NCBI RefSeq assembly: GCF_023515995.1
Contig: NZ_CP097320.1
Location: 3,906,001 to 3,970,000 of the forward strand
Source of the DNA: Candidatus Mycobacterium methanotrophicum
GTDB taxonomy: Bacteria; Actinomycetota; Actinomycetes; Mycobacteriales; Mycobacteriaceae
Length of the DNA: 64,000 nucleotides
Reading direction: 5' to 3'
Part shown: positions 17,488 through 25,635 of the stretch, one piece after another
How positions within the stretch are numbered: position 1 is the first letter of the stretch
How the letters are laid out: every line of letters starts with the position of its first letter
The notes under the pieces: model-generated
Database searches by the model: none
The model's input: the letters and a program-made list of their open reading frames with translations, nothing else
What the model was told of the DNA's origin: nothing
Made by a program: the position numbers and the translations under genes

Positions 17488-17922
17488 GTGACTATGACGA
17501 TCGCATCCCTGCAGGGGTGCGCCGATACTGACCAAGTGGACAGCACGCCGGATCCGGGTGCTCGGGCTCGGCGACGCACGTTCACCGCCGAGTACAAGGC
17601 CCGCATCCTCGACGAGTACGACGCCCTGCCGGCCGGCTCGTGCGAGCGTGGTGCGTTGCTGCGCCGCGAAGGCCTGTACAGCTCGCACATCGCCGAATGG
17701 CGCAAGGCCCGTGATGCCGGTGCCCGTGCCGGGCTGACGCCCAAGGGCAAGTCGAAACGCACCGCTGAGCAGGTGGAGCTGGACAAGCTGCGGCGGCGCA
17801 CCAAGCAATTGCAGGCCGAGCTGGACCGGACCAAGCTAGCCCTGGAGATCACGGGAAAAGCACACGCGCTCTTGGAGATGCTCTGCGAGAGCGCGGATTT
17901 CGAGCCGAAGTCGAAGCCGTGA
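17488..17922 (+). CDS. IS3-family transposase OrfA
   Basis: 144 residues from GTG 17488 (ATG 17494 also possible). Helix-turn-helix of the transposase_8 type: RRRTFTAEYKARILDEYDAL near residue 30. It ends in a leucine-zipper-like helix (VELDKLRRRTKQLQAELDRT). The stop overlaps the GTG of OrfB by four bases, so OrfB may be made by coupling or as a frameshift fusion, the usual IS3 control. Confidence 0.85.
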   Translation: MTMTIASLQGCADTDQVDSTPDPGARARRRTFTAEYKARILDEYDALPAGSCERGALLRREGLYSSHIAEWRKARDAGARAGLTPKGKSKRTAEQVELDKLRRRTKQLQAELDRTKLALEITGKAHALLEMLCESADFEPKSKP

Positions 17923-18929
17923 TCGGCGAGCACCTGCCCGCCCTGGAGTCGGCGACGTCCACCAAGCGGGCGTGTGAATTGCTGGGTGCATCACGGGCCA
18001 CGCTCTATCGGCGCCGCAACCCAGCACCGCGGCCGGCGCCGCGGAGGCGGCCCGAGCCGCCGAACAAGCTCACCGAGGCCGAACGCCAGCAGATCCTGAC
18101 GGTGCTGCGATCGGCCGAGTACTGCGACCTGGCGCCGGCGCAGGTGTGGGCGCGCCTGCTCGACGACGGCATCTACTTGTGCTCGATTCGCACCATGTAC
18201 CGGCTTTTGGCCATTGCTGGGGAGAACCGGGAGCGGCGCCGTCAGCGCACCCACCCGGCGCGCAAGAAACCCGAGTTGATCGCCACCGCGCCGAACCAGG
18301 TTTGGTCGTGGGATATAACGAAACTGCAAGGGCCACAACGTGGTATCTTCTATCAGCTGTATGTGATCATCGACATCTTCTCGCGCTACGTCGTCGGTTG
18401 GACCCTCGCTGCCAGCGAGACAGGCGAGCTGGCCAAGCAGTTCATCGACGACACCTTGGCCCACCACGGCATCGAACCCGGTCAACTGGCTCTACATGCT
18501 GATCGCGGCACCTCGATGACCTCCAAGCCGGTCGCCCAACTGCTGATCGACCTGGGTGTGGACCGCAGCCACAGCCGCCCGCACGTGTCCAACGACAACC
18601 CCTACTCGGAGGCCAATTTCAAGACCCTCAAGTACTGCCCGGCGTTCCCGGGCCGGTTCGGCTCGATCGAAGACGCCCGCGCCTTCTGCAGCGCATTCTT
18701 CGATTACTACAACCATGAACATCGTCACAGCGGCGTCGCGCTACACACCGCGGCCTCGGTGCACTACGGCACCGCAACCCAGGTACAGGCCCAACGCGCC
18801 GCCACACTCGACGCGGCTTATGCCGCCAACCCCGCCAGGTTCCGGCATCGCCGGCCCACCCCGCCGAAACTGCCCACCATCGCCTGGATCAACCAGCCAA
18901 CCCCCGAAGCACTCATCAAATCCGCGTAA
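17919..18929 (+). CDS. IS3-family transposase OrfB (rve integrase core)
   Basis: 336 residues. An HTH_21-like N-terminal region is followed by the rve catalytic core. Catalytic acids are visible as D in VWSWDITKL, D in LHADRGTSM and E in NPYSEANFKTLKY. Length and composition are those of an intact enzyme. Starts GTG at 17919 overlapping OrfA. Confidence 0.9.
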   Translation: MIGEHLPALESATSTKRACELLGASRATLYRRRNPAPRPAPRRRPEPPNKLTEAERQQILTVLRSAEYCDLAPAQVWARLLDDGIYLCSIRTMYRLLAIAGENRERRRQRTHPARKKPELIATAPNQVWSWDITKLQGPQRGIFYQLYVIIDIFSRYVVGWTLAASETGELAKQFIDDTLAHHGIEPGQLALHADRGTSMTSKPVAQLLIDLGVDRSHSRPHVSNDNPYSEANFKTLKYCPAFPGRFGSIEDARAFCSAFFDYYNHEHRHSGVALHTAASVHYGTATQVQAQRAATLDAAYAANPARFRHRRPTPPKLPTIAWINQPTPEALIKSA

Positions 18930-19044
18930 GAAACTGTCTCACCGGCCTTGACATGTTCCGGTCGGATGGGAATTCGACTGGAGGACGACCGCTTCCGTAG
19001 ACAGTCATCGAAGTGGAATGATTGTCTGCAAGGAGAAAACTGTA

Positions 19045-19122
19045 ATGGGTTCGACACGGCGGAAGTTCACCCCTGAGTTTAAGTCCGAGGCGGTCGGGCC
19101 CACTGACAGCCCTGGGTGACCC
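19045..19122 (+). pseudogene. 5' scrap of a second IS3-type OrfA
   Basis: From ATG 19045 it reads MGSTRRKFTPEFKSEAV, the hallmark N-terminus of IS3-family OrfA proteins, then loses homology and stops at 19122. An AGGAG ribosome site precedes it. The region 18954-19297 holds nothing else recognisable, and it marks an older IS deletion end. Confidence 0.6.
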
Positions 19123-19297
19123 ACCAGATCCGGCCTGCTCGACCGTTAGTGGTGCGCCCCTCAAGTCGGCGATGGGCAGAACATTCGATTTCGGTGAGTC
19201 ACAGGTGACGTTCGGCGATTACGTCGGGCCGAAAGGCCCTTATTCAGACACCGCGCTGACACGGAATGTAAGTAATACCAAATTTTTAGGAGTCGTC

Positions 19298-19624
19298 ATG
19301 TTCACCAAGATTAACCAGGTGGCCGTTATTGGGGCCGCCGTTGCCGGCGTCGGGTGGGTGACCATGGTGGGTGCGCCCGTGGCGCATACGCAGCCGCCGC
19401 GTATCCCCCCAGGCAATAACATCACCTGCGGCGACACCGTGGGGGTCCAGTACGTGGCAGACCCTGACAATTCGAATGCGTACTACGTCTGCGAAATTGG
19501 GTCGCAGACCCAGCGGATCGAATGTCCAGCAGCGGCGAAATTGGTCATGTCAACGCCGCCGAATTGTTCGGGACCTGGAGTGCAGCCGCGCCTACCCCAG
19601 GGTAATCATCACACCATGCCGTGA
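19298..19624 (+). CDS. Small secreted cysteine protein, chitin-binding (CBM14)-like
   Basis: 108 residues. A signal peptide (MFTKINQVAVIGAAVAGVGW to about residue 30, cleavage near PVAHTQ) leads to a mature chain with four cysteines at 44, 65, 76 and 90. The stretch AYYVCEIGSQTQRIECPAAA followed by a Cys 14 residues later matches the core spacing of peritrophin-A/CBM14 modules, YYxC..G..xxCP..C. ATG 19298 follows TTTTTAGGAG. Function is unknown; chitin binding is suggested only by this pattern, and the six-cysteine set is incomplete. Confidence 0.6.
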   Translation: MFTKINQVAVIGAAVAGVGWVTMVGAPVAHTQPPRIPPGNNITCGDTVGVQYVADPDNSNAYYVCEIGSQTQRIECPAAAKLVMSTPPNCSGPGVQPRLPQGNHHTMP

Positions 19625-20235
19625 TCGGCGAGGATTCCCCTGGTGCCAGGACTTCTACAGCGTCAGACGGTGGCCCAGCTCGGCGGCGTTGCTTGCTCCC
19701 GACGAGTACGAAAGAATCGCTGCCATGTAGCCGGACGCGGCTTAAATGGAGCCTCGACGAATTCAGGGGAAACCTAGTCGAGTGCGTCACTATCGATCTC
19801 TGTCGGCCCGCGTACCGGCGTGTTAGCATTCGATCTCCCGCGCGCATACCCCCTGGGGGTAATGACGACCCAAGTCTCTGACGTCAGGGGCAATAGGTCT
19901 CCATCCATGGCGCTGGCCGACAGCGACCGTGGAGGTTTGCCACGTTGCGCGCCGGCAGGGGGTTGGCGAGATGACTGACTTTGTGTTGCGGCGTCAACGT
20001 GTGGGCGCGATGAGGCTCCGCGAGCACGAACCCCACCGACTTTGCCAGCGGATCGACCTGCTGCTGAGCGGTGCATCGTGGGCGTCCGAGAGCCCCCCTT
20101 CATATCCGGATCACCGAAGCTCCCCACGGGCGCGAATAGCACCGTACGCCCACAGCGTGCCTGTCGGTCAAAGTCGTCCGCGTCAGCGTTGCGATCGCGC
20201 GTCAGGTTGGGATTGGGCGCTCGAGCGTCCACCGG
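19625..20235. other. Transposon cargo stretch without a convincing gene
   Basis: About 610 bases. The only clear signal is the third copper-type palindrome at 19847. Short frames exist after it (for example ATG 19862, 38 codons, and ATG 19971), but none is recognisable. Confidence 0.35.
19847..19861. promoter_or_regulatory. Copper-responsive operator-like palindrome 3
   Basis: TACCCCCTGGGGGTA is an almost perfect palindrome with TACCC and GGGTA arms and a five-base gap, the best of the three copies in this element. It could control transcription toward the resolvase scrap and Abi gene on the plus strand, or an unrecognised short frame starting at 19862. Confidence 0.55.
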
Positions 20236-20429
20236 AGACCCGTCGGGGCAAGCAACCCAAGCTCAGTCCGCGGCAGGAGGCGCACCTCGTCGAGCTCTAC
20301 CGCGCCGGAGGGCACACCATCGGCGAGCTCGAGGAGCTGTTCCCGGTCACCCGCTCAACGATCTACCGGGCCGTCGCGCGTGCAGGCGGGCGAACGACCG
20401 GGACGCCGACACAGAGCGCAACGCGATGA
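20236..20429 (+). pseudogene. C-terminal fragment of a Tn3-type serine resolvase
   Basis: Reads PPETRRGKQPKLSPRQEAHL, then VELYRAGGHTIGELEELFPV and TRSTIYRAVARAGG: the helix-turn-helix that follows the catalytic domain in Tn3 resolvases. The serine-bearing catalytic domain is absent upstream. Its stop overlaps the ATG of the Abi_C gene (ATGA), so translation through the scrap may still feed that gene. Confidence 0.7.
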
Positions 20430-21244
20430 CCGATCTCGTCGGGCGCACGACGCGCGGCGTCTTCCGCGACTTGATGACCGACAGCACGGTCGGCGCGATC
20501 AATACCGCGTTCCAGGACGAGGGCTTCGCGCCCGATCCCGACTGCCGCTACGAAGACAGCAGCGTGCGCCGGCAGACCACGCAGTCGTATCTGGATGCGG
20601 TCGACTGGGCCGACCCGCGACACGTCGCCCGATTTCTCCGGGTCGCTGAACGGTTGCTGAATGGTTGGGAGCCGCAGTCCCTGAGCCACTTTCACCAATC
20701 GCTACGCCGCGACGGCTACCAGATCGATGAGCAGACCGGCCAGATCACGCCAGTTGGTCCGCAGCTTTCGATCGAATCCATTGCGAGGCTCTCGGACCCA
20801 TCGGCCATCCGCGAGGGTTTCGAGCGCATCAGGCGCGCGATCAGCGACGATCCCGCGCTCGCGGTCGGCAGCGCCAAGGAACTGATCGAAAGCACCGCGA
20901 AGGTCGTCCTGACCGAACACGGCCAGCCGTTCGATGACAAGTCCGACCTACCCAAACTGGCTCGTGCAGCACAGCTTTCGCTTGGGCTGGACCCCTCCAC
21001 CGGGTCCGGACCAGATGGCGGCGAAGGCGTCAGGCGCATCCTCGGTGCGGTGACCACCATCGCCAACGGACTCGCCGAGCTGCGCAACCGCGGACTGGGC
21101 ACCGGGCACGGTCCAGCAACCGCGCGCGTCGGTCTTGGCACCCGGCACGCTCACCTCGCGGTCAACGCGGCGCTCACCTGGTGCCAGCTGATGCTCGACA
21201 CCCTCGCCGACCCTGAAGCGCCCTGGCGCAAAGGCCACTCGTAA
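20426..21244 (+). CDS. Abortive infection family protein (Abi_C domain)
   Basis: 272 residues. The C-terminal half matches the abortive-infection C-terminal domain: KELIESTAKVVLTEHGQPFD, LPKLARAAQLSLGL, TTIANGLAELRNRGLGTGHG and AVNAALTWCQLMLDTLAD. The RN-x-x-GTGHG motif is the family signature and resembles HEPN-type RNase motifs. The N-terminal 150 residues are helical without a recognised domain. The gene ends 13 bases before the right transposon repeat, as typical cargo, and overlaps the resolvase scrap. Known relatives abort phage infection; the trigger here is unknown. Confidence 0.75.
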   Translation: MTDLVGRTTRGVFRDLMTDSTVGAINTAFQDEGFAPDPDCRYEDSSVRRQTTQSYLDAVDWADPRHVARFLRVAERLLNGWEPQSLSHFHQSLRRDGYQIDEQTGQITPVGPQLSIESIARLSDPSAIREGFERIRRAISDDPALAVGSAKELIESTAKVVLTEHGQPFDDKSDLPKLARAAQLSLGLDPSTGSGPDGGEGVRRILGAVTTIANGLAELRNRGLGTGHGPATARVGLGTRHAHLAVNAALTWCQLMLDTLADPEAPWRKGHS

Positions 21245-21257
21245 GCCGCTGCTAAAC

Positions 21258-21304
21258 GAAGATCACCAAAACAACCAGTTTTGTTCCGTTGCTAAGCCGA
21301 CCCC
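21258..21304. repeat. Right inverted repeat of the Tn3-family element
   Basis: On the minus strand it starts GGGGTCGGCTTAGCAACGG and ends GGTGATCTTC, pairing with 14662-14707. Confidence 0.85.
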
Positions 21305-22139
21305 TATTGGCCGCCATCAGCCGTTGGGCCGTGTTTTGGGCGCCCAGCGCGCGTCCGCTCCAGAACGGCCCGGCGTACTCGGTAATCGCGGTAGCCGCCA
21401 ACCCGTTGTAGCCCACCGCGACCACCGCCGCGACGACCATGGCGGCCTCGGCGAGCGGCGAGTCCAGCTGATCGTTGAGCGCCAGGATCAGCAACGCCAC
21501 GAAGCAGGCGACGGCGACTGTTCGCTTCGGCCGCGGCGGGTCGGCCAGGAAGATCCAGCTGACCAGCGCCGCCACCGCGCACGCGATCGCCGGATACAGT
21601 AGCGCGGCAAAGAAGCCGTTCTCGATCTCGGTCAGCTCGGGCATCGCCACGGCGCCGATGGCGACGCCCAGCGGTTGCGCGGTCTGGCGAATTCCCATAG
21701 CCAGGCCACGCTGCTGCGGCGGGAACGACCCAGACACCAGCCGGCCGCCGGCTACGTTGGCGCTGGCGGCCGCCATCCCGCCGACGAACAACAGTGCGCC
21801 GATCGCCGGCAGCGAGTGCAGCGGTGCCGCGGCAAATGCCGCCACGGCGATCAACGCCGAGCCCACTGTGAGCGTCATCCGCTCGCCGATCCGGTCCACC
21901 AGGTAACCCCAGGCGACCAGTGTCAGCACCATGCCGAAGCTCGGCATCGCCGACAACAGACCGGCCTCCGTCAGCGAGGTGTGGCGGTCGGTTTGCAACG
22001 CCGGTATCAAGAACACACCGCAATTGATGAACAGGAAGGCACATGACGTCACTGCCAGCGTGACCGCCAACGACAACCAGCGCCGCTTGATGCCGGTGCT
22101 AGCCGGCTCGCTCCGCCGGATTGGCATTGGTTCCATCAT
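21305..22139 (-). pseudogene. MFS transporter, 5' part, interrupted by the transposon
   Basis: About 278 residues from ATG 22139 (internal ATGs at 22136 and 22127 also possible). It covers roughly eleven transmembrane helices of a major-facilitator protein, including the loop motif GYLVDRIGERMTLTVGSALI between helices 2 and 3. It runs to RALGAQNTAQRLMAA and then enters transposon sequence. The last helix and C-terminus are at 14535-14661. The substrate cannot be told. A truncated product lacking the final helix is unlikely to be stable. Confidence 0.85.
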
Positions 22140-22187
22140 GTCAGAACGACCGGCCGACCGTCGGCGGCCAAGCGTCCAACCAAGCGG

Positions 22188-23072
22188 CTAATTGCCGTTG
22201 CTCGATCCGCCCGAGTTCTGGCCGGCAACATCGGTGATCGGGAAATTCGGCATCGGCTTCGGCGACGGCGTGTTGGGCAACGATGGAATCTTCGCGACCG
22301 GGATGTCGTGCAGATCATCGGCCGGCGGCCCATTCTCCCGGCTGCCGTACACGCTGCCCGGTGCTCGTTGCCCGAGTAGCTGGCTGACCGTCACCAGGTG
22401 ATAGTTGTTGGCTTTCAGCACTGGGATGAACTGGTAGACCAGATCAACGGTGCTGGAGTAGGTGTCGTGCAGCAACACCACCGAAGAGGGCTTGATCTGG
22501 GTCATCAGCAGGTATCTGCTGGCCGCGGTGTCCGAGTCGTTGATCCAGTCGTAAGGGATGACGTCCCAAAGGATTCCGGCCAGGCCGATCTTTGCGGCCT
22601 GCTCATCGACTCCCGCGTCGGTCAGCCCGCCCGGCGGCCGCCACAGCCTGGGCGTCACTCCGGTGGCGGCGGCAATCGCAGCGTTGGCCTTCGACAACTG
22701 ATCGGGCACATCGGACGGCGGGAGCGTCGTCATGTTGGGGTGTTCCCAGGTGTGGTTGCCGATCTCCATGCCCGCGTCCACCACACGTTTGGCGCCGGCC
22801 GGGTTAGCAGCAACCTTGTTGCCGATCTCGAAGAACGTTGCCTGGGCGTTGTTGGCGGTCAGGATATCCAGCAGCCGATCGGTGTACGGGGTGGGGCCGT
22901 CGTCGAACGTCAACGCCACGCATTTGACTTGCGCACAGTCGACGACATCGTTGGCGTGCGCGAACCTGATGTGACCGGTCAACGCACCGGTGGTGACGAC
23001 GACGGCCGCTGCCGCCGCACCGGCGACCGTGCGCCAGTACCGCCACGCAAGGTTGTCTGGTCGTCTCGGCAC
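22188..23072 (-). CDS. Secreted polysaccharide deacetylase (Rv1096-like)
   Basis: NodB-family carbohydrate esterase 4, 294 residues from GTG 23072. An N-terminal signal/anchor (TVAGAAAAAVVVTTGALTG) precedes the catalytic domain with metal-binding motif TFDDGP and HTWEHPNM; later RPPGG and LLHDTYSST supply the remaining motifs. The C-terminal tail is Pro/Asn-rich. Family members deacetylate peptidoglycan or chitin-like substrates. The later GTG is chosen over upstream in-frame starts because the protein then begins PRRPDNLAWRYWRT as in mycobacterial homologues. Confidence 0.88.
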   Translation of the reverse strand: MPRRPDNLAWRYWRTVAGAAAAAVVVTTGALTGHIRFAHANDVVDCAQVKCVALTFDDGPTPYTDRLLDILTANNAQATFFEIGNKVAANPAGAKRVVDAGMEIGNHTWEHPNMTTLPPSDVPDQLSKANAAIAAATGVTPRLWRPPGGLTDAGVDEQAAKIGLAGILWDVIPYDWINDSDTAASRYLLMTQIKPSSVVLLHDTYSSTVDLVYQFIPVLKANNYHLVTVSQLLGQRAPGSVYGSRENGPPADDLHDIPVAKIPSLPNTPSPKPMPNFPITDVAGQNSGGSSNGN

Positions 23073-23136
23073 GGGGAGGAAGTTTACCTGCGGTGATTGC
23101 ACGCTCGGCGAAGCCGGGCGCAGCAGGTCGCCGCGA

Positions 23137-24468
23137 TTACGGCAGCGGGGCCCGAGTAATTTCCTCAAGCATCTCGGTGACCAGCGCGGCGATCGGCGAC
23201 CGCTCACTGCGCAGCAGCGTGATGTGCGCAAAAAGCGGGTGTCCCTTGAGCTTCTCGACCACGGCGGCAACCCCGTCGTGGCGGCCCACCCGAAGGTTGT
23301 CGCGCTGAGCGACGTCGTGAGTCAACACCACCCGCGACCCCGTACCCAGCCGGGACAACACGGTCAACAGCACGTTGCGTTCCAGCGACTGCGCCTCATC
23401 GACAATGACGAACGAGTCGTGCAGCGAGCGACCACGGATATGGGTCAGCGGCAGCACCTCGAGCATCCCGCGGGAGAGCACCTCCTCGAGCACCGCCGGG
23501 CTGGCCAGACCTTCAAGGGTGTCGAAGACCGCCTGTGCCCACGGACCCATTTTGTCGCTCTCGCTGCCGGGCAGATACCCCAGCTCCTGACCGCCGACCG
23601 CGTAGAGCGGGCGGAAGACCACCACCTTGCGCTGAGTGCGTCGCTCCAGCACGGCTTCCAGACCGGCGCACAGCGCCAGCGCCGATTTGCCGGTACCGGC
23701 CTTGCCGCCCAGCGACACGATGCCCACCGACTCGTCGAGCAGCAGATCCAGAGCCACCCGCTGCTCGGCGGAGCGACCACGCAGTCCGAACACCTCGCGG
23801 TCGCCGCGGACCAGCTGGACGCGTTTGTGGGCGTTGACCCGGCCGAGCGCATGGGAGCTGCCGGCCAGCAGGCGAATACCGGTGTGGCACGGCACGTCTC
23901 GGGCCGCCGCCAAATCGACCTCGCCGTCGGCGAACAGCGCGTCAATGTCGTCGGGGGTGGCTTCCATCTCCGTCATCCCGGTCCAGCCGGACGTGACGAC
24001 GTCTTGGGCGTGGTATTCGTCGGCGGGCAGACCCACCGCACCGGCTTTGACGCGCAGCGGAATGTCTTTGCTCACCAACGTTACTCGCTTGCCCTCTGCG
24101 GCCAGGTTGGCGGCACAGCACAGGATGCGCGAATCGTTGGTGTCGGTGCGGAACCCGGCCGGCAGCACGTCCGGGTCGCTGTGGTTGAGTTCGACGTGCA
24201 GCGTGCCACCCTCTGTCCCAACAGGGATCGGCTGATCCAGCCGCCCGTGCTCGAGCCGGAGGTCGTCGAACAACCGCAGCGCCTGACGGGCGAACCAGCC
24301 GAGTTCGTGGTGATGCCGTTTGGCTTCCAGCTCGCTGATCACCACCAGGGGAACCACCACTTCGTGTTCGGCGAACCGGGAACACGCCCATGGATCGGAC
24401 AACAACACCGAGGTGTCGAGCACGTACGTACGTTTGGTGTCATGCGCAACCGCCGGGGAATCAGTCAC
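23137..24468 (-). CDS. phoH2: PhoH2: PIN-domain RNase fused to PhoH ATPase/helicase
   Basis: 443 residues. The N-terminal PIN domain carries the first acidic residue D18 in YVLDTSVLL and others in SELEAK and TNDSRIL. The C-terminal PhoH AAA+ domain has Walker A GGKAGTGKS (254-262) and Walker B FVIVDEAQ (353-360). Mycobacterial PhoH2 (Rv1095) unwinds and cleaves RNA. GTG start at 24468 overlaps by four bases the stop of a short upstream frame, the arrangement described for phoAT-phoH2. Confidence 0.94.
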   Translation of the reverse strand: MTDSPAVAHDTKRTYVLDTSVLLSDPWACSRFAEHEVVVPLVVISELEAKRHHHELGWFARQALRLFDDLRLEHGRLDQPIPVGTEGGTLHVELNHSDPDVLPAGFRTDTNDSRILCCAANLAAEGKRVTLVSKDIPLRVKAGAVGLPADEYHAQDVVTSGWTGMTEMEATPDDIDALFADGEVDLAAARDVPCHTGIRLLAGSSHALGRVNAHKRVQLVRGDREVFGLRGRSAEQRVALDLLLDESVGIVSLGGKAGTGKSALALCAGLEAVLERRTQRKVVVFRPLYAVGGQELGYLPGSESDKMGPWAQAVFDTLEGLASPAVLEEVLSRGMLEVLPLTHIRGRSLHDSFVIVDEAQSLERNVLLTVLSRLGTGSRVVLTHDVAQRDNLRVGRHDGVAAVVEKLKGHPLFAHITLLRSERSPIAALVTEMLEEITRAPLP

Positions 24469-24680
24469 GAGCGCTCCTCGAGCTCATCGCCCGGTTCGCT
24501 GCCGCATGCGGGTGGTGGCCCCACCGCCACCAGTACACGCGGGGCGTCATAACCGGGCTGATGCCCGTGCGGCCCGCACGGACGATTCGGCGGGGGCCGC
24601 GTGGCAGGACCGGGGCCGGCGATCCTGTCGGAGTCGAGACGAGAGGCGCCGCCCGGACAGCAGAGCATGTCGCTAGCCAT
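24465..24680 (-). CDS. Short frame coupled to phoH2, candidate PhoAT
   Basis: 71 residues from ATG 24680, rich in Pro and Gly (GPGPATRPPPNRPCGPHG). It is separated from phoH2 only by a GTGA overlap. Mycobacterial phoH2 genes are reported with a small antitoxin-like phoAT in this exact position and overlap. Composition alone does not prove coding; position and coupling are the support. Confidence 0.5.
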   Translation of the reverse strand: MASDMLCCPGGASRLDSDRIAGPGPATRPPPNRPCGPHGHQPGYDAPRVLVAVGPPPACGSEPGDELEERS

Positions 24681-24751
24681 CGAAAGCGACGCTACTCCGG
24701 TCTGCGCAAGTATGCCGCGCAGGCGCGCCGCGGAGAAAGCTCAGCGGCGTC

Positions 24752-25582
24752 CTAGCCGATGACGAACTGCCGCAGCGCGGGCTCGTCGGCGAGCCCCCAC
24801 GCGGTGATGCGGTCGGAGATCACCTGCCGCAGCTGATCCGTGCCGAAAATGCCTGCGTCGGCGACGTTTCGCACCTTGTCTTGGTAGGCGTCGATGTCAG
24901 CGCCGACGACTTGGACCTCAGCCACGCGAGCGGCGATCGCCGTGATCGTCTCGTCGTGGGTGTAGCCGAGGCAGTGCGCGACGAGGTTGGCGAAGAACTC
25001 CTCGTGCCGCTCTTCGTCGCGTGCGATGTGGGCGATGAGCCCGGCCAGCACCGGCTCTTCGATTCGGGTCGCCAGGTTGTTGCAGTACACGGCGTGGGCG
25101 CGCTCGAAAAATGCCATGACCACCAGGGTTTCCACCTGAGAGTACTGGTCGGCGCGATAACCCTTCATCGATACGTGCTGGAAGCGGACCTGCTCGTTGG
25201 CGGCCGGATCGATCTCACGGGTCACCGCGAAGTACTCGCGCAGCGCAACGGCGTGCAGGTGTTCTTCGGCGGTCCACCGGCCGATCCACTGGCCCCAGTT
25301 CTCCTCGAGGATGAAGTGCTCGACCAACTCGCGGTGATAACCGGCCAGGTTGTCCTTGGTGACGAGCAGGATCTCGCACGCGTCAGTGATCGCTTTGGGC
25401 AGCGTCACCTGCGACGGATCCCAGTCACGCCCGCCGAGCAACGCGTAGTTCTCGCCTTGGTCGAACGGCACGAAGTCGTGCGCGAACCAGAGCATTTCGG
25501 TATCGAGGTGGCGGTTGAGGTTTTCTCCGACGACCGGCTCGAGTTCGAGCATCAGCGCGTTAGCAACGGGTTTGATTGCCAT
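24752..25582 (-). CDS. desA2: Acyl-ACP desaturase (DesA2-like)
   Basis: Soluble di-iron stearoyl-ACP desaturase family, 276 residues. Iron-ligand motifs are EENWGQW and EEHLHAVAL in the first bundle and RDEERHEEFFANL in the second. Matches Rv1094. It is thought to introduce a double bond in mycolate or fatty-acid precursors on ACP. Stand-alone between glyA and the phoH2 unit. Confidence 0.92.
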   Translation of the reverse strand: MAIKPVANALMLELEPVVGENLNRHLDTEMLWFAHDFVPFDQGENYALLGGRDWDPSQVTLPKAITDACEILLVTKDNLAGYHRELVEHFILEENWGQWIGRWTAEEHLHAVALREYFAVTREIDPAANEQVRFQHVSMKGYRADQYSQVETLVVMAFFERAHAVYCNNLATRIEEPVLAGLIAHIARDEERHEEFFANLVAHCLGYTHDETITAIAARVAEVQVVGADIDAYQDKVRNVADAGIFGTDQLRQVISDRITAWGLADEPALRQFVIG

Positions 25583-25635
25583 GAAAGTAACCGTAACCCG
25601 CGTATACAGGTTCCGTAAAATCGGTCTGACACGCT

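Larger units (their letters stand above)
17418..18953 (+). mobile_element. IS3-family insertion sequence
   Basis: About 1.54 kb with two overlapping transposase frames. Terminal repeats share GGTGAGACAG: the left end runs TGACAGGGTTAGGTGAGACAG (17418-17438) and the right end reads TGTCAAGGCCGGTGAGACAG on the minus strand (18953-18934). Both frames look intact, so this copy may be active. It lies within the transposon cargo. Confidence 0.8.
14662..21304. mobile_element. Tn3-family transposon with copper-type and defence cargo
   Basis: Bounded by long inverted repeats that start with GGGGTC, as in Tn3-family ends. Contents in order: a transposase with an internal deletion, a third internal repeat copy, two copper-operator-like palindromes, a Met-rich membrane protein, an IS3-family insertion, an IS3 scrap, a small secreted cysteine protein, a third copper-like palindrome, a resolvase C-terminal fragment, and an Abi_C protein. 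The flanking pentamers (14657-14661 TAGCC and 21305-21309 TATTG) occupy the position of a 5-bp target duplication but now match only partly, suggesting age or rearrangement. Confidence 0.8.

Noticed and set aside
19774..20232. 152-codon reverse frame in the transposon cargo
   Set aside because: Composition is random-like and it crosses the copper-type palindrome and the resolvase remnant.
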